Source: Micromonospora halotolerans (lineage in GTDB: Bacteria; Actinomycetota; Actinomycetes; Mycobacteriales; Micromonosporaceae). From it: a stretch of DNA of 64,000 nt. The position numbers and the translations under genes were made by a program. The stretch spans positions 2,480,001 to 2,544,000 of the forward strand of contig NZ_CP134876.1 of assembly GCF_032108445.1 (NCBI RefSeq). Reading direction: 5' to 3'. Shown here piece by piece: positions 27,063 to 35,422 of this stretch. Each line of letters begins with the position of its first letter. Within the stretch, counting starts at the first letter, position 1. The notes under the pieces are model-generated. The model worked only from the letters and a program-made list of their open reading frames with translations. It was not told the DNA's origin and made no database searches.

Positions 27063-27107
27063 ACCTCCTGCCACGGAAGGACCGTGGCCGCTTAGCCCAC
27101 AGGAGGT
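27063..27107 (+). promoter_or_regulatory. S6:S18 ribosomal protein autoregulatory leader
   Basis: ACCTCCTG (27063-27070) is the exact complement of CAGGAGGT (27100-27107), which contains the rpsF Shine-Dalgarno. Between them is a hairpin CCACGG-AAGGA-CCGTGG (27071-27087), followed at once by CCG in a single-stranded stretch (27088-27099). A CCG bulge flanked by a stem and a hairpin is the published S6:S18 mRNA motif that mimics its 16S rRNA site. Binding by the S6:S18 complex should block rpsF translation. Confidence 0.8.
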
Positions 27108-27116
27108 GAGCACGTC

Positions 27117-27407
27117 TTGCGTCATTACGAAGTCATGGTGATCCTCGACCCCAGCCTCGAGGAGCGCACCGTCGCCCCGTCGCTCGACACGTACCTGAAC
27201 GTGATCCGGACCGCGGGTGGCTCGGTGGAGAAGACCGACGTGTGGGGCCGCCGGCGCCTCGCGTACGAGATCAACAAGAAGGCCGAAGGCATCTACGCCG
27301 TCATCGACCTCCAGGCATCGCCGGAGGCCGTGGCTGAGCTGGACCGTCAGCTCCGACTCAACGAGTCGGTGCTGCGCACCAAGGTCATCCGGCCGGAGAT
27401 GCGCTAA
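27117..27407 (+). CDS. rpsF: 30S ribosomal protein S6
   Basis: A 96-residue S6 protein of the platform of the small subunit, where it pairs with S18. Family features include [38 protein letters not shown] and [14 protein letters not shown]. The start is TTG with GGAGG about 10 nt upstream; no ATG is available before the conserved start. First gene of the rpsF-ssb-rpsR-rplI operon. Confidence 0.98.
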   Translation: MRHYEVMVILDPSLEERTVAPSLDTYLNVIRTAGGSVEKTDVWGRRRLAYEINKKAEGIYAVIDLQASPEAVAELDRQLRLNESVLRTKVIRPEMR

Positions 27408-27506
27408 GCATTCAATCCCGGTTCGCCCGGATCAGCCTCATCGGCTCTGTCGTACGGCTCTGAGAGCCTGTACGGCGGGATCTGATGAGTGCGCGAGGAG
27501 ATGGTC

Positions 27507-28019
27507 ATGGCAGGAGACACCACCATCACGGTCATCGGCAACCTGACCGATGACCCCGAGTTGCGGTTCACCCCGTCGGGTGCGGCGGTCGCCAAGTTCC
27601 GGGTCGCTTCGACGCCCCGGTTCATGGACAAGACCACCAACGAATGGAAGGACGGCGAGCCGCTCTTCCTTTCGTGCACGGTCTGGCGGCAGGCCGCCGA
27701 GAACGTCGCCGAGTCGCTGCAGCGCGGCGCCCGGGTGATCGTGTCCGGCCGGCTGCGTCAGCGGTCGTACGAGACGCGCGAGGGTGAGAAGCGCACCGTC
27801 ATCGAGCTGGAGGTCGACGAGATCGGCCCGTCACTGCGCTACGCCACGGCGAAGGTGCAGAAGATGTCCCGTTCGGGCGGCGGTGGCGGCGGCTTCGGTG
27901 GTGGTGGTGGCCAGGGTGGCGGCGGAGGCAACTTCGACGACCCCTGGGCTTCGGCTGCACCGGCTCCCTCGCGCGGTGGTTCGGGCGGCGGAAACTTCGA
28001 CGAGGAGCCCCCGTTCTAA
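27507..28019 (+). CDS. ssb: single-stranded DNA-binding protein
   Basis: A 170-residue SSB with an OB-fold (about 1-110; [21 protein letters not shown]), a Gly-rich linker, and the acidic C-terminal tip FDEEPPF that recruits replication and repair proteins. ATG 27507 is chosen because GAGGAG lies 6 nt upstream and MAGDTT is the usual N-terminus. Located between rpsF and rpsR, a classic order. Confidence 0.98.
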   Translation: MAGDTTITVIGNLTDDPELRFTPSGAAVAKFRVASTPRFMDKTTNEWKDGEPLFLSCTVWRQAAENVAESLQRGARVIVSGRLRQRSYETREGEKRTVIELEVDEIGPSLRYATAKVQKMSRSGGGGGGFGGGGGQGGGGGNFDDPWASAAPAPSRGGSGGGNFDEEPPF

Positions 28020-28060
28020 TGGCGCCGAGCGCCCGCGATCGCAAACCAGGAGCAAGAGCA

Positions 28061-28300
28061 ATGGCCAAGGCTGCGGCACTTCGCAAGCCGAAGAAGAAGG
28101 TGAACCCGCTCGACAAGGACGGGATCACCTACATCGACTACAAGGACACCGCGCTGCTGCGCAAGTTCATCTCCGACCGCGGCAAGATCCGCGCTCGGCG
28201 GGTGACCGGCGTTACCTCGCAGCAGCAGCGGCAGATCGCCCGTGCGGTCAAGAACGCCCGCGAGATGGCGCTCCTGCCGTACACGGCCACGGCCCGCTGA
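28061..28300 (+). CDS. rpsR: 30S ribosomal protein S18
   Basis: A 79-residue S18 protein, partner of S6. It has no cysteines, so it is the zinc-independent type. ATG 28061 has AGGAG upstream and gives the standard length. An in-frame ATG at 28019 overlapping the ssb stop would add 14 non-conserved residues. Confidence 0.97.
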   Translation: MAKAAALRKPKKKVNPLDKDGITYIDYKDTALLRKFISDRGKIRARRVTGVTSQQQRQIARAVKNAREMALLPYTATAR

Positions 28301-28314
28301 GAGGAGGCACCGAC

Positions 28315-28761
28315 ATGAAGATCATCCTGACTCAGGAGGTGTCCGGCCTCGGTGCCCCGGGCGACATCGTCGAGGTGAAGGACGGCTACGGCCGTAACTA
28401 CCTGCTGCCGCAGGGCTTCGCGATCGCCTGGACCAAGGGCGCGGAGAAGCAGGTCACGGTCATCCAGCGGGCCCGCGCGGCCCGCGAGATCCGCGACCTC
28501 GACCACGCCAACGAGGTCAAGGCCCAGATCGAGGGTCTGAAGGTCAACCTGAAGGCCCGCGCCGGCGACGGCGGGCGGCTCTTCGGCTCGGTCACCCCGG
28601 CCGAGATCGTCGACGCCGTCAAGGCGGCCGGCGGCCCGACCCTGGACCGTCGTCGGCTGGTGCTGCCCAGCCACATCAAGTCGCTCGGCGCCTACCCGGT
28701 CAGCATCCGGCTGCACCCCGAGGTGAGCGCCAAGTTCGACCTGAACGTGGTCAAGGGCTGA
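28315..28761 (+). CDS. rplI: 50S ribosomal protein L9
   Basis: A 148-residue L9 with the conserved N-terminal domain ([33 protein letters not shown]), the long connecting helix and the C-terminal domain ([15 protein letters not shown]). GAGGAGG precedes the ATG. Last gene of the operon, with a strong terminator after it. Confidence 0.98.
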   Translation: MKIILTQEVSGLGAPGDIVEVKDGYGRNYLLPQGFAIAWTKGAEKQVTVIQRARAAREIRDLDHANEVKAQIEGLKVNLKARAGDGGRLFGSVTPAEIVDAVKAAGGPTLDRRRLVLPSHIKSLGAYPVSIRLHPEVSAKFDLNVVKG

Positions 28762-28780
28762 CACCACACAGCACGACGGA

Positions 28781-28811
28781 AGGGCCCGCACCGACATTCG
28801 GTGCGGGCCCT
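28781..28811. terminator. terminator of the rpsF operon
   Basis: AGGGCCCGCACCGA (28781-28794), CAT loop, TCGGTGCGGGCCCT (28798-28811). A perfect 14-bp stem between rplI and a convergent gene. Confidence 0.92.
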
Positions 28812-28836
28812 CTCGCATGTCAGAGGGGCTACGACG

Positions 28837-30384
28837 TCACCCGATCGGCTGGCCCGTCACCGCGCTGATCACCACGGTCGAGAGCCCGCCGCCCACCACG
28901 GCCGCCGCCAGCGCCACCGTCGCCGAACGCCAGGTCGTGCCGACCCGCCGCAGCACCACCGCCACCACGAGACTGCTCAGCAGCGCCAGCCCGAACCGCG
29001 GCGCCCCCGCCACCAACGAGGCGATGGCGTGCGCCCGCGGCGAGTCACAACCGCCCCCGGTGATGTCCGTGACGCATCCCGCCGGCGGCTGCCCGTCGAG
29101 GAACAGCAACCCCACGATGAGCAGCAACGCCGGCACCAGGTAGCACGAAGCCGTGTAGACCAGCGATCGCATCGGCCCACCCGGATCCGGGTCGAGCAGG
29201 TCGTCCTCCAGCGGGCGGCCCCACGACCCGCCGCCCACCGGCTCCACCCGCCGCCGCAGCGTCGACGCCCCGGCCCGCCCCGCGACCACCGGCTCCACCG
29301 GGCGACGGCGGGGCACCGGGCGCGGCGCGGGCGCGGCGACCATCGGCGACCGCGGGGCCGACGGCGGCGTCTCCGTCCAGCGGGGATCGTCACCCGCCAA
29401 CCGCGTCCCGGACCAGAACGCCTCGGCCCGCTCCGGCGACGCCCAACCCTCCCGCACCGGCACCGGCGGCGCCGTCCGGTCCCACTGGTCGACCTCCGCG
29501 TACCGTTCCCCGGCACCGGTCTCCCGGACCCGGTCCCACCGGCCGGTGTCGGCCTGCCGGTCCCACTGACCGGTGTCCGTGAACCGGTCCCACTGACCGG
29601 TGTGCTCCGTCCGATCCCAGCGGCTCTCCGCCTGATCCCAGCGGCCGGCCGTGGCGGGACGGCCCCACGCGTGCACGCCCGACGCGTCCCACGGGTCGAC
29701 CGCGGGCTGCTCCGCCGGGTCCGGCTCGGCCGCCCGCCCCCGCTCCCACGGGTCCACCGCCGGCCGCGACCACGAATCCGTCGTCGCGCGCCGACTCCGC
29801 CGGGTCGGCCGCTCGGCGTCCCACCGGTCACCCTCGTCGCCCGACGCGGGCGCCTCCTCCAGCCCCGACCAGGTCACCTGCGGCCGCCGGGTCGCCGCGC
29901 GGCGCGGCCGGCTGCGCGGGGCCACCCCGGAGACCGGCTCGCCCTCGATCCCGTCGGCGCGCCGGCTCCCGACGTACCCCTGGTCCTGCGGGGTGTCCAG
30001 GGTCCACTCGGCGGTGTGCTCCGACACCGGGCCGGCGCCGATGGCCCGCAGGTCACGGCGGTCGTCCTCGCGGCGCCAGCCGGTGTCCGCCCGCCAACCC
30101 CCACCCGAGTACGGCGGGTCGACGTCCTCGTCGTCGTCGCGAGCGGCGTGCCGACCCCCGCCGTCGGCCCGACGGATGCCGGACTCCAGCGCCCACCGGG
30201 GAAGATAGGCGTCCACCGGCTCGTCCTGGCCGCGCTCGACGGCGCGCCGGCGACTCGGCGTGCGGTAGCTCTCGGAGGCGGCGGACGAACCGGCCGGGAG
30301 CGGACCGGCGGGAGCGTCCCAGGAGGCGCTCGGCCGGCGCTCGCGCGGGCTGCCCTCCCCGCTTCCCCAGTCCCGGTTTCTCAC
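28837..30384 (-). CDS. disordered protein with WDR nonapeptide repeats and three C-terminal membrane helices
   Basis: A 515-residue protein not assigned to a family. The first 400 residues are hydrophilic, rich in Arg, Asp, Pro and Trp, and contain six or seven nine-residue repeats of the form [QR]WDRxx[DE]TG. The last 105 residues carry three hydrophobic helices. The cytoplasmic tail would thus be membrane-tethered. Its GTG start at 30384 has no good ribosome site and is a best guess. Divergent from dnaB. Confidence 0.6.
   Translation of the reverse strand: MRNRDWGSGEGSPRERRPSASWDAPAGPLPAGSSAASESYRTPSRRRAVERGQDEPVDAYLPRWALESGIRRADGGGRHAARDDDEDVDPPYSGGGWRADTGWRREDDRRDLRAIGAGPVSEHTAEWTLDTPQDQGYVGSRRADGIEGEPVSGVAPRSRPRRAATRRPQVTWSGLEEAPASGDEGDRWDAERPTRRSRRATTDSWSRPAVDPWERGRAAEPDPAEQPAVDPWDASGVHAWGRPATAGRWDQAESRWDRTEHTGQWDRFTDTGQWDRQADTGRWDRVRETGAGERYAEVDQWDRTAPPVPVREGWASPERAEAFWSGTRLAGDDPRWTETPPSAPRSPMVAAPAPRPVPRRRPVEPVVAGRAGASTLRRRVEPVGGGSWGRPLEDDLLDPDPGGPMRSLVYTASCYLVPALLLIVGLLFLDGQPPAGCVTDITGGGCDSPRAHAIASLVAGAPRFGLALLSSLVVAVVLRRVGTTWRSATVALAAAVVGGGLSTVVISAVTGQPIG
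29477..29638. repeat. 27-bp tandem repeats coding for a nonapeptide
   Basis: Units start at 29477, 29504 (degenerate), 29531, 29558, 29585 and 29612. The best conserved share CGGTCCCACTGACCGGTGT. The period is exactly 27 bp, in frame with the membrane protein on the minus strand. Confidence 0.8.
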
Positions 30385-30778
30385 GGCGGGAGCGTGACCC
30401 TTCTCGACCGAAAGTGCAATCCGCAGTCCAGGTGTAGCCGTTCGCAGAGATAGTACGGGACGAACGGCGCACAAGCTCGACCCGAAATCTTCCGTCCACA
30501 GGGTGGGGATCGTAAAACCGCAGGTCACAGCCGAGCGCGCCCAAATTCCCCATCACTTATCCACACCCTGTGCACACCCTGCGCACATGCCTGCCCACCG
30601 GCGTCCACAGGTTGTCCCGAGGCTCGTCCACCGGTGCTGTTGAGTGGCTGACCGCGGGTTCCGTATCGTGGTCCCCCGACCGTCCGGGCGATGGCCCCCG
30701 ATCGACCGGAGGGTCGTCGGAACTTGTCACACCCCAGCGGTAAAGCTGGATCCGATCCGACGCAGCAAGGGGGGCCCC
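30385..30778. other. 394-bp divergent region upstream of dnaB
   Basis: No gene seen. It contains a DnaA-box cluster (30557-30609), a further relaxed box at 30492-30500, and presumably the divergent promoters of dnaB and the repeat protein. Parts are lower in GC than the flanks. Confidence 0.6.
30557..30609 (+). promoter_or_regulatory. DnaA box array upstream of dnaB
   Basis: TTATCCACA (30557-30565) is a perfect box. CTGTGCACA (30568-30576) and CTGCGCACA (30579-30587) follow at an exact 11-bp period, and GCGTCCACA lies at 30601-30609. Only the first matches the consensus strictly; the helical phasing of the others is notable. Confidence 0.55.
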
Positions 30779-32182
30779 GTGTCGGTCACCGACGGAACGC
30801 GCTCGGAGCGGGCCGGGGGGCCGCCGCCCACCCCGGCACAGCGGGACGGCCAGTTCGAGAAGACCCCGCCGCAGGACGTGGCCGCCGAGCAGTGCGTCCT
30901 CGGCGGCATGCTGCTCTCCAAGGACGCCATCGCGGACGTCGTCGAGATCCTCAAGTCGAACGACTTCTACCGCCCGGTGCACGCCACCATCTTCGACGCG
31001 ATCCTCGACATCTACGGCCGCGGCGAGCCGGCCGACCCGATCACCGTGGCCGCCGCGCTCGCCGACTCCGGCGACCTGGCCCGGATCGGCGGGGCGCCCT
31101 ACCTGCACACGCTGATCGCCAGCGTCCCCACGGCCGCCAACGCGGCCTACTACGCCCGGATCGTCGGCGAGCGGGCGGTGCTCCGCCGGCTCGTCGAGGC
31201 CGGCACCCGGATCGTTCAGCTCGGCTACGGCACCGGCCAGGGCGGCAGCCGCGACGTCGACGACATCGTCGACCTCGCCCAGCAGGCCGTCTACGAGATC
31301 ACCGAGAAGCGGGTCAGCGAGGACTTCGCCGTCCTGGCCGACATGCTCCAGCCGACGCTCGACGAGATCGAGGCGGTGGGCGCGCAGGGCGGGATGATGA
31401 CCGGCGTCCCGACCGGCTTCAGCGACCTCGACCGACTGCTCAACGGCCTCCACCCGGGGCAGCTCATCATCGTGGCCGGCCGGCCCGGCTTGGGTAAATC
31501 AACCGCGTCTATGGATTTTGCCCGGAATGCCGCTATCCGCTACAACCAGGCGTCGGCGATCTTCTCGCTGGAAATGAGCAAGGTCGAGATCGTCATGCGA
31601 CTCCTGTCGGCCGAGGCGCGCGTGCCGCTGCACGTGCTGCGCAGCGGCCAGCTCTCCGACGACGACTGGACCAAGCTCGCCCGCTGCATGGGCGAGATCA
31701 GCGAGGCGCCGCTCTTCGTCGACGACACGCCGAGCATGAACCTCATGGAGATCCGGGCCAAGGCGCGGCGGCTCAAGCAGAAGCACGACCTCAAGCTGAT
31801 CGTGGTCGACTACCTCCAGCTGATGACCTCGCCGAAGCGCACCGAGAGCCGGCAGCAGGAGGTCGCGGACCTGTCGCGTGGCCTGAAGCTGCTGGCCAAG
31901 GAGGTCGAGTGCCCGGTGATCGCGGTCAGCCAGCTGAACCGTGGCCCGGAGCAGCGCACCGACAAGCGCCCCCAGCTGTCCGACCTGCGCGAATCGGGCT
32001 CGATCGAGCAGGACGCCGACGTTGTGCTGCTGCTGCACCGCGACGACTACTACGACAAGGAGTCGCCGCGCGCCGGCGAGGCGGACTTCATTGTCGCCAA
32101 GCACAGAAATGGCCCGACCGACACGGTGACCGTGGCGGCGCAGCTGCACCTGTCCCGCTTCGTCGACATGGCGATCGTCTGA
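30779..32182 (+). CDS. dnaB: replicative DNA helicase DnaB
   Basis: A 467-residue hexameric helicase that unwinds DNA at the replication fork. The N-terminal domain (PQDVAAEQCVLGGMLLSKDAIADV) and the RecA-like motor with Walker A GRPGLGKST, LIVVDYLQLM and SQLNRGPEQR are complete. No intein interrupts it, including at the RESG/SIEQ junction used by known DnaB inteins. The GTG at 30779 follows AAGGGGG. The Walker A codons (31493-31522) are unusually AT-rich. Confidence 0.97.
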   Translation: MSVTDGTRSERAGGPPPTPAQRDGQFEKTPPQDVAAEQCVLGGMLLSKDAIADVVEILKSNDFYRPVHATIFDAILDIYGRGEPADPITVAAALADSGDLARIGGAPYLHTLIASVPTAANAAYYARIVGERAVLRRLVEAGTRIVQLGYGTGQGGSRDVDDIVDLAQQAVYEITEKRVSEDFAVLADMLQPTLDEIEAVGAQGGMMTGVPTGFSDLDRLLNGLHPGQLIIVAGRPGLGKSTASMDFARNAAIRYNQASAIFSLEMSKVEIVMRLLSAEARVPLHVLRSGQLSDDDWTKLARCMGEISEAPLFVDDTPSMNLMEIRAKARRLKQKHDLKLIVVDYLQLMTSPKRTESRQQEVADLSRGLKLLAKEVECPVIAVSQLNRGPEQRTDKRPQLSDLRESGSIEQDADVVLLLHRDDYYDKESPRAGEADFIVAKHRNGPTDTVTVAAQLHLSRFVDMAIV

Positions 32183-32200
32183 TCCGGGCCGGACGAGCGG

Positions 32201-32884
32201 TCAGCCGAGCAACGGGAACCAGCCGGCGGCCTCGCCCAGCTCCAGCCGGTCGCGGTCGGTGAGCGGCACCCGGCCGGTGGCCTTGAGCAGGTAGTCCCGG
32301 TCGTCCCAGCCGGTCGGCCGGACGGCGTCGTCGCTGAGCAGGCCGTCCACCGTGGCCACCGCCACCCGGGTGGGTGCCTCGGCCGGGAGCGGGGCGTCGG
32401 GCAGGTCCACCACCAGGTCGAGGTGGTGGATGACCGCCTCGGTGGTCAGGGTGGCGAGGAAATCGGGTACGCGCAGCACGTGCCCCTGCGTGGTGACGTG
32501 CCCGTCGGGGTCGGCGGCGGCGGCCGCGCGGACGGCGGCGGGCGCGGTGTCGGACCAGATGCGTACCACGCCGCTGGGCCGGTCGAAGGCGGCGGCGGAA
32601 CGCCGGGCCCACCAGGCGTGCTTCACGCTCGCCTCGTCGTCGCCGCCCGGGGTGAACGCGCGCCAGTAGCTGACGTCATCGACGTCAGCGGGCCCGGGTG
32701 CCGGGCTGGCGAGGGTGACCAGCGCCCGCTGCGCGTCGCAGAGCACGTGGAAGAGCAGGTCGGCGACGAGCCAGCCCCGGCAGCGGGTGGGGCGTTGCAG
32801 GCCGGCGTCGTCGAGTCGGGTGACGACGGCGGTGATGCCGTCGTACGCCTGCGCCAGCGCCTCGTGCGGCCGGATCGCGGTCAT
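32201..32884 (-). CDS. maleylpyruvate isomerase-family mycothiol-dependent enzyme
   Basis: A 227-residue protein with a DinB-like four-helix domain (TAVVTRLDDAGLQRPTRCRGWLVADLLFHVL) of the mycothiol-dependent maleylpyruvate isomerase/MDMPI type. Possible metal ligands include the histidine of DLLFHVL and the pair in AVIHHLDL. The substrate cannot be told. Convergent with dnaB (18-bp gap). Confidence 0.75.
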   Translation of the reverse strand: MTAIRPHEALAQAYDGITAVVTRLDDAGLQRPTRCRGWLVADLLFHVLCDAQRALVTLASPAPGPADVDDVSYWRAFTPGGDDEASVKHAWWARRSAAAFDRPSGVVRIWSDTAPAAVRAAAAADPDGHVTTQGHVLRVPDFLATLTTEAVIHHLDLVVDLPDAPLPAEAPTRVAVATVDGLLSDDAVRPTGWDDRDYLLKATGRVPLTDRDRLELGEAAGWFPLLG

Positions 32885-32965
32885 GCCGTGCAGCCTGCCA
32901 CGGCGTGGCGGAGTCGGCACGACGACAACGCCGGGCCGGCGGGTGCCGGCCCGGCGAGGCGACGG

Positions 32966-33352
32966 TCAGTCGAACAGTTCGCCGAGGAAGCCGCCGTGCT
33001 TCTTCTTCCGGCGGTAGTGGCCGTGGTAGCCGTAGTGCTGCTGACCGTGGCCGTAGGCGGGCTGCGGGTAGCCGTGGCCGGGCGGGGGCGGAGGCGGCGG
33101 GACGGCGCCGTAGCCGGGCTGGTGGGGTGCGGCGGCGGGCGGTGGCGGCGGGGGCGGGGCGTAGCCGCCTCCGGAGGGCGCGGCCTGCCGCGCGCCGTGC
33201 TGCTGGTTCCAGTTCGCCTCGGCCTCGAACAGCTTCTCGAGCTCGCCGCGGTCGAGGAAGATGCCGCGGCATTCGCCGCACTGGTCGATGATCACTCCGC
33301 TGCGCTCGTACTGGCGCATCTCTCCATGGCATTTGGGACAGGTGAGCTGCAT
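32966..33352 (-). CDS. TFIIB-type zinc ribbon protein with Pro/Gly/Tyr-rich tail
   Basis: A 128-residue protein. A zf-TFIIB domain (CPKCHGEM ... CGECRGIFLDRGELEKL) occupies residues 1-50. The rest is a disordered tail rich in Pro, Gly, Tyr and His, ending with a basic stretch RRKKKHGGFLGELFD. Function unknown. On the minus strand TACCTT ends 7 nt before the ATG, suggesting a leaderless transcript. Confidence 0.8.
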   Translation of the reverse strand: MQLTCPKCHGEMRQYERSGVIIDQCGECRGIFLDRGELEKLFEAEANWNQQHGARQAAPSGGGYAPPPPPPPAAAPHQPGYGAVPPPPPPPGHGYPQPAYGHGQQHYGYHGHYRRKKKHGGFLGELFD

Positions 33353-33375
33353 GACACCGAAGGTACCCGGTGGAA

Positions 33376-34008
33376 TCACGCGGTGGCGGTGAGCGCCTGC
33401 GTCACCTCGTGGTCGGCGACCTCGTGGAAGTCGTCGTAGTAGGCCCCGACGGCGGCGAAGTCGGGTGGGACCTGCGGGCAGACCACCTGGTCGGCCTCGG
33501 CGGCGAGCATCTCGTACGCCTGGTCGGAGCCGACCGGGACGGCCACCACCACGCGGGCGGCGCCCAGGTGCCGGGCGACCTGCACGGCGGCGCGGGCGGT
33601 GGCGCCGGTGGCCAGCCCGTCGTCGACGATGACGGCGGTCCGGCCGGCCAGGTCGAGCTGCGGGCGGTCGCCCCGGTAGAGCTGCTCGCGGCGGTCCAGT
33701 TCGGCCTGCTCGCGCCGGCGTACCTCGGCGCGCTCGTCGGCGTCGATCCGGTCGGCGATCATCTCGTTGAGCACCTGGACGCCGCCGGGGCCGAGCGCGC
33801 CGTACGCGACCTCGGGGGCCCAGGGCATGCCGAGCTTGCGGATCACGAGCACGTCCAGCGGCGCGCCGAGCCGTTCGGCGATCACCTGGGCGACGGGTAC
33901 GCCGCCGCGGACCAGCCCGAGGACGATGACGTCGGGTCGCCCGGCGAGCTCGCCGAGCTGGTCGGCGAGCATTTGTCCCGCCTCGGCCCGGTCGCGGTAG
34001 GTGGTCAT
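33376..34008 (-). CDS. phosphoribosyltransferase-family protein
   Basis: A 210-residue type I phosphoribosyltransferase fold. The PRPP loop is VIVDDGLATGATARAA at about 119-134, and the N-terminus contains DVIVLGLVRGGVPVAQVIAERLGAPLD. Such stand-alone genes often encode uncharacterised hydrolases or transferases. Its ATG overlaps the stop of the upstream membrane glycosyltransferase (ATGA). Confidence 0.85.
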   Translation of the reverse strand: MTTYRDRAEAGQMLADQLGELAGRPDVIVLGLVRGGVPVAQVIAERLGAPLDVLVIRKLGMPWAPEVAYGALGPGGVQVLNEMIADRIDADERAEVRRREQAELDRREQLYRGDRPQLDLAGRTAVIVDDGLATGATARAAVQVARHLGAARVVVAVPVGSDQAYEMLAAEADQVVCPQVPPDFAAVGAYYDDFHEVADHEVTQALTATA

Positions 34009-35390
34009 GCCTCAGGTCTACGCCCTCCGGCCGGGCCGCGCCGGCCAGTTGCCGGGAAAGGCGATCGGGGGGCGGTCTCGGGGCGGTGCCCGGCGAGCGC
34101 GAGGGCGGGGGCGGTGACGAGCAGGGCGATCGGGTAGAGCAGGTAGCCGAAGCGGGTCGAGGGCATGAGCAGGATCGCGGCGAGCAGCCCGTACCCGCAG
34201 ATCAGGGCGGTGGCGGCGGCGGTGTGCGGCGGGCGGCGCAGCAGCCGCACGGCGATCGCCACGGCGACGGCGGCCAGCAGCGCGGCGGCGACCAGCCGGC
34301 CGGCGGGCAGCGCGCTCGCGATGAGGTGGCCGGGGAACGGGGACTGCGCGGGGCTGGTCACGAGCCCGTGCCCGAGGGGGAAGCGCAGCACGTTCTCCAC
34401 CAGGGCGTCGCGGTCGACCAGTAGCACGGGGAGCAGCGCGAGGACCGGCAGGCCGAGGGCTCCCAGGGCGGTGCGCTGGCCCGCGCGGCGGGTGGCGGCC
34501 CAGCAGACCAGCACGACCGCGACCGGCCAGGCGAAGAGCTTCAACACGCCGGCCGCGCCGACCGCGAGACCCGCGCGGCCGGGCCGGCCGGCGGCGGCGA
34601 GGGCGAGGGCGAGCAGGCAGAGCGCGAGTACGGGCAGGTCGTCGCCGCCGGTGGCCAGGGTGAGCGCGCAGATCGGCAGGACGGTGGCGGCCTGCGCGGC
34701 GCGCAGCACGGCGGCGCCGCGCCGGGGTGCCGCGGGGCCGGCGGTGGTCCGCAGGGTGTGCACGGCGGCCGCCAGCACCAGCGCGGTGACCAGGGCGAAC
34801 CAGACCCGCGCGTCGGTCCACCAGGCGTCGGCGGCGGCCCGGGGCAGCCCGAACAGCGCCATGCCGGGCTGGTAGGGGGTGTAGCCGAGCAGTTGCTCGC
34901 CGGGGGGCAGGGCGGCGATCGCGTCGTGCCCGAGGTAGGGGGTGCCGTGTTCGGCGAGCCGCGCGCCGGCGTGCTCGACGACGACCACCTCCTCCTGCGC
35001 CCGGTCGGTCCGGCCGCCGGCGCGCTGGATGCTCTGGGCGGCCACCGGGAGCAGGGCGGTGGTGGCCCAGGCGAAGCCGGTGACCGCCCAGCGGACGGGC
35101 AGCCCGGCGAGGCGGGTGCCGGGTTGCCGGCGCCAGGCCAGGAGCTGGGCGGTCGCGGCGAGCGCCGCCAGGGCGTACCCGAGGGTGGCGAGGGTGCCCC
35201 AGGCGCGGTGCGGCAGCAGCGTGGAGGTGACGGCGGTGACCGCGGCGAACGCGGCGGAGACGGCGTAGAGGCCCACGTCGAGGGCGAGGCCGCCGGCGGC
35301 GGTGTCGATCGCCTGCCAGCGGCGCAAGGCGGGGGCGGTCCGGTCGGCGTCGGCGGTCACGCCGGCCAGTCTGGCAGACGGGTGCGGCAT
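34005..35390 (-). CDS. GT87-like integral membrane glycosyltransferase
   Basis: About 461 residues with roughly ten hydrophobic segments. The first extracellular loop contains EEVVVVEHAGARLAEHGTPYLGH, a position where related DUF2029/GT87 enzymes carry acidic catalytic residues. Start is ATG 35390 or GTG 35360; neither has a strong ribosome site. It is co-translated with the phosphoribosyltransferase. Acceptor and donor unknown. Confidence 0.72.
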   Translation of the reverse strand: MPHPSARLAGVTADADRTAPALRRWQAIDTAAGGLALDVGLYAVSAAFAAVTAVTSTLLPHRAWGTLATLGYALAALAATAQLLAWRRQPGTRLAGLPVRWAVTGFAWATTALLPVAAQSIQRAGGRTDRAQEEVVVVEHAGARLAEHGTPYLGHDAIAALPPGEQLLGYTPYQPGMALFGLPRAAADAWWTDARVWFALVTALVLAAAVHTLRTTAGPAAPRRGAAVLRAAQAATVLPICALTLATGGDDLPVLALCLLALALAAAGRPGRAGLAVGAAGVLKLFAWPVAVVLVCWAATRRAGQRTALGALGLPVLALLPVLLVDRDALVENVLRFPLGHGLVTSPAQSPFPGHLIASALPAGRLVAAALLAAVAVAIAVRLLRRPPHTAAATALICGYGLLAAILLMPSTRFGYLLYPIALLVTAPALALAGHRPETAPRSPFPATGRRGPAGGRRPEA

Positions 35391-35422
35391 CCCGGCCTGC
35401 GGATCTTGGCGGGTCGCGGTGG

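Larger units (their letters stand above)
26471..27116. other. 646-bp regulatory region between nfo and rpsF
   Basis: No convincing gene in either direction. It holds an imperfect hairpin at 26653-26680, a short palindrome TGGTCAGACCA (about 26774-26784) in a lower-GC patch, a long stem-loop at 26894-26946, a possible -10 TATCCT (26998-27003) and the S6:S18 leader just before rpsF. Confidence 0.6.

Noticed and set aside
26481..27141. Several open frames of 70-140 codons between nfo and rpsF
   Set aside because: They overlap hairpins and the rpsF leader, lack ribosome sites and have no recognisable domains.
30779..32182. Possible intein in dnaB, as in M. tuberculosis
   Set aside because: The reading frame is continuous and of normal length; Walker A and RESG/SIEQ are uninterrupted.
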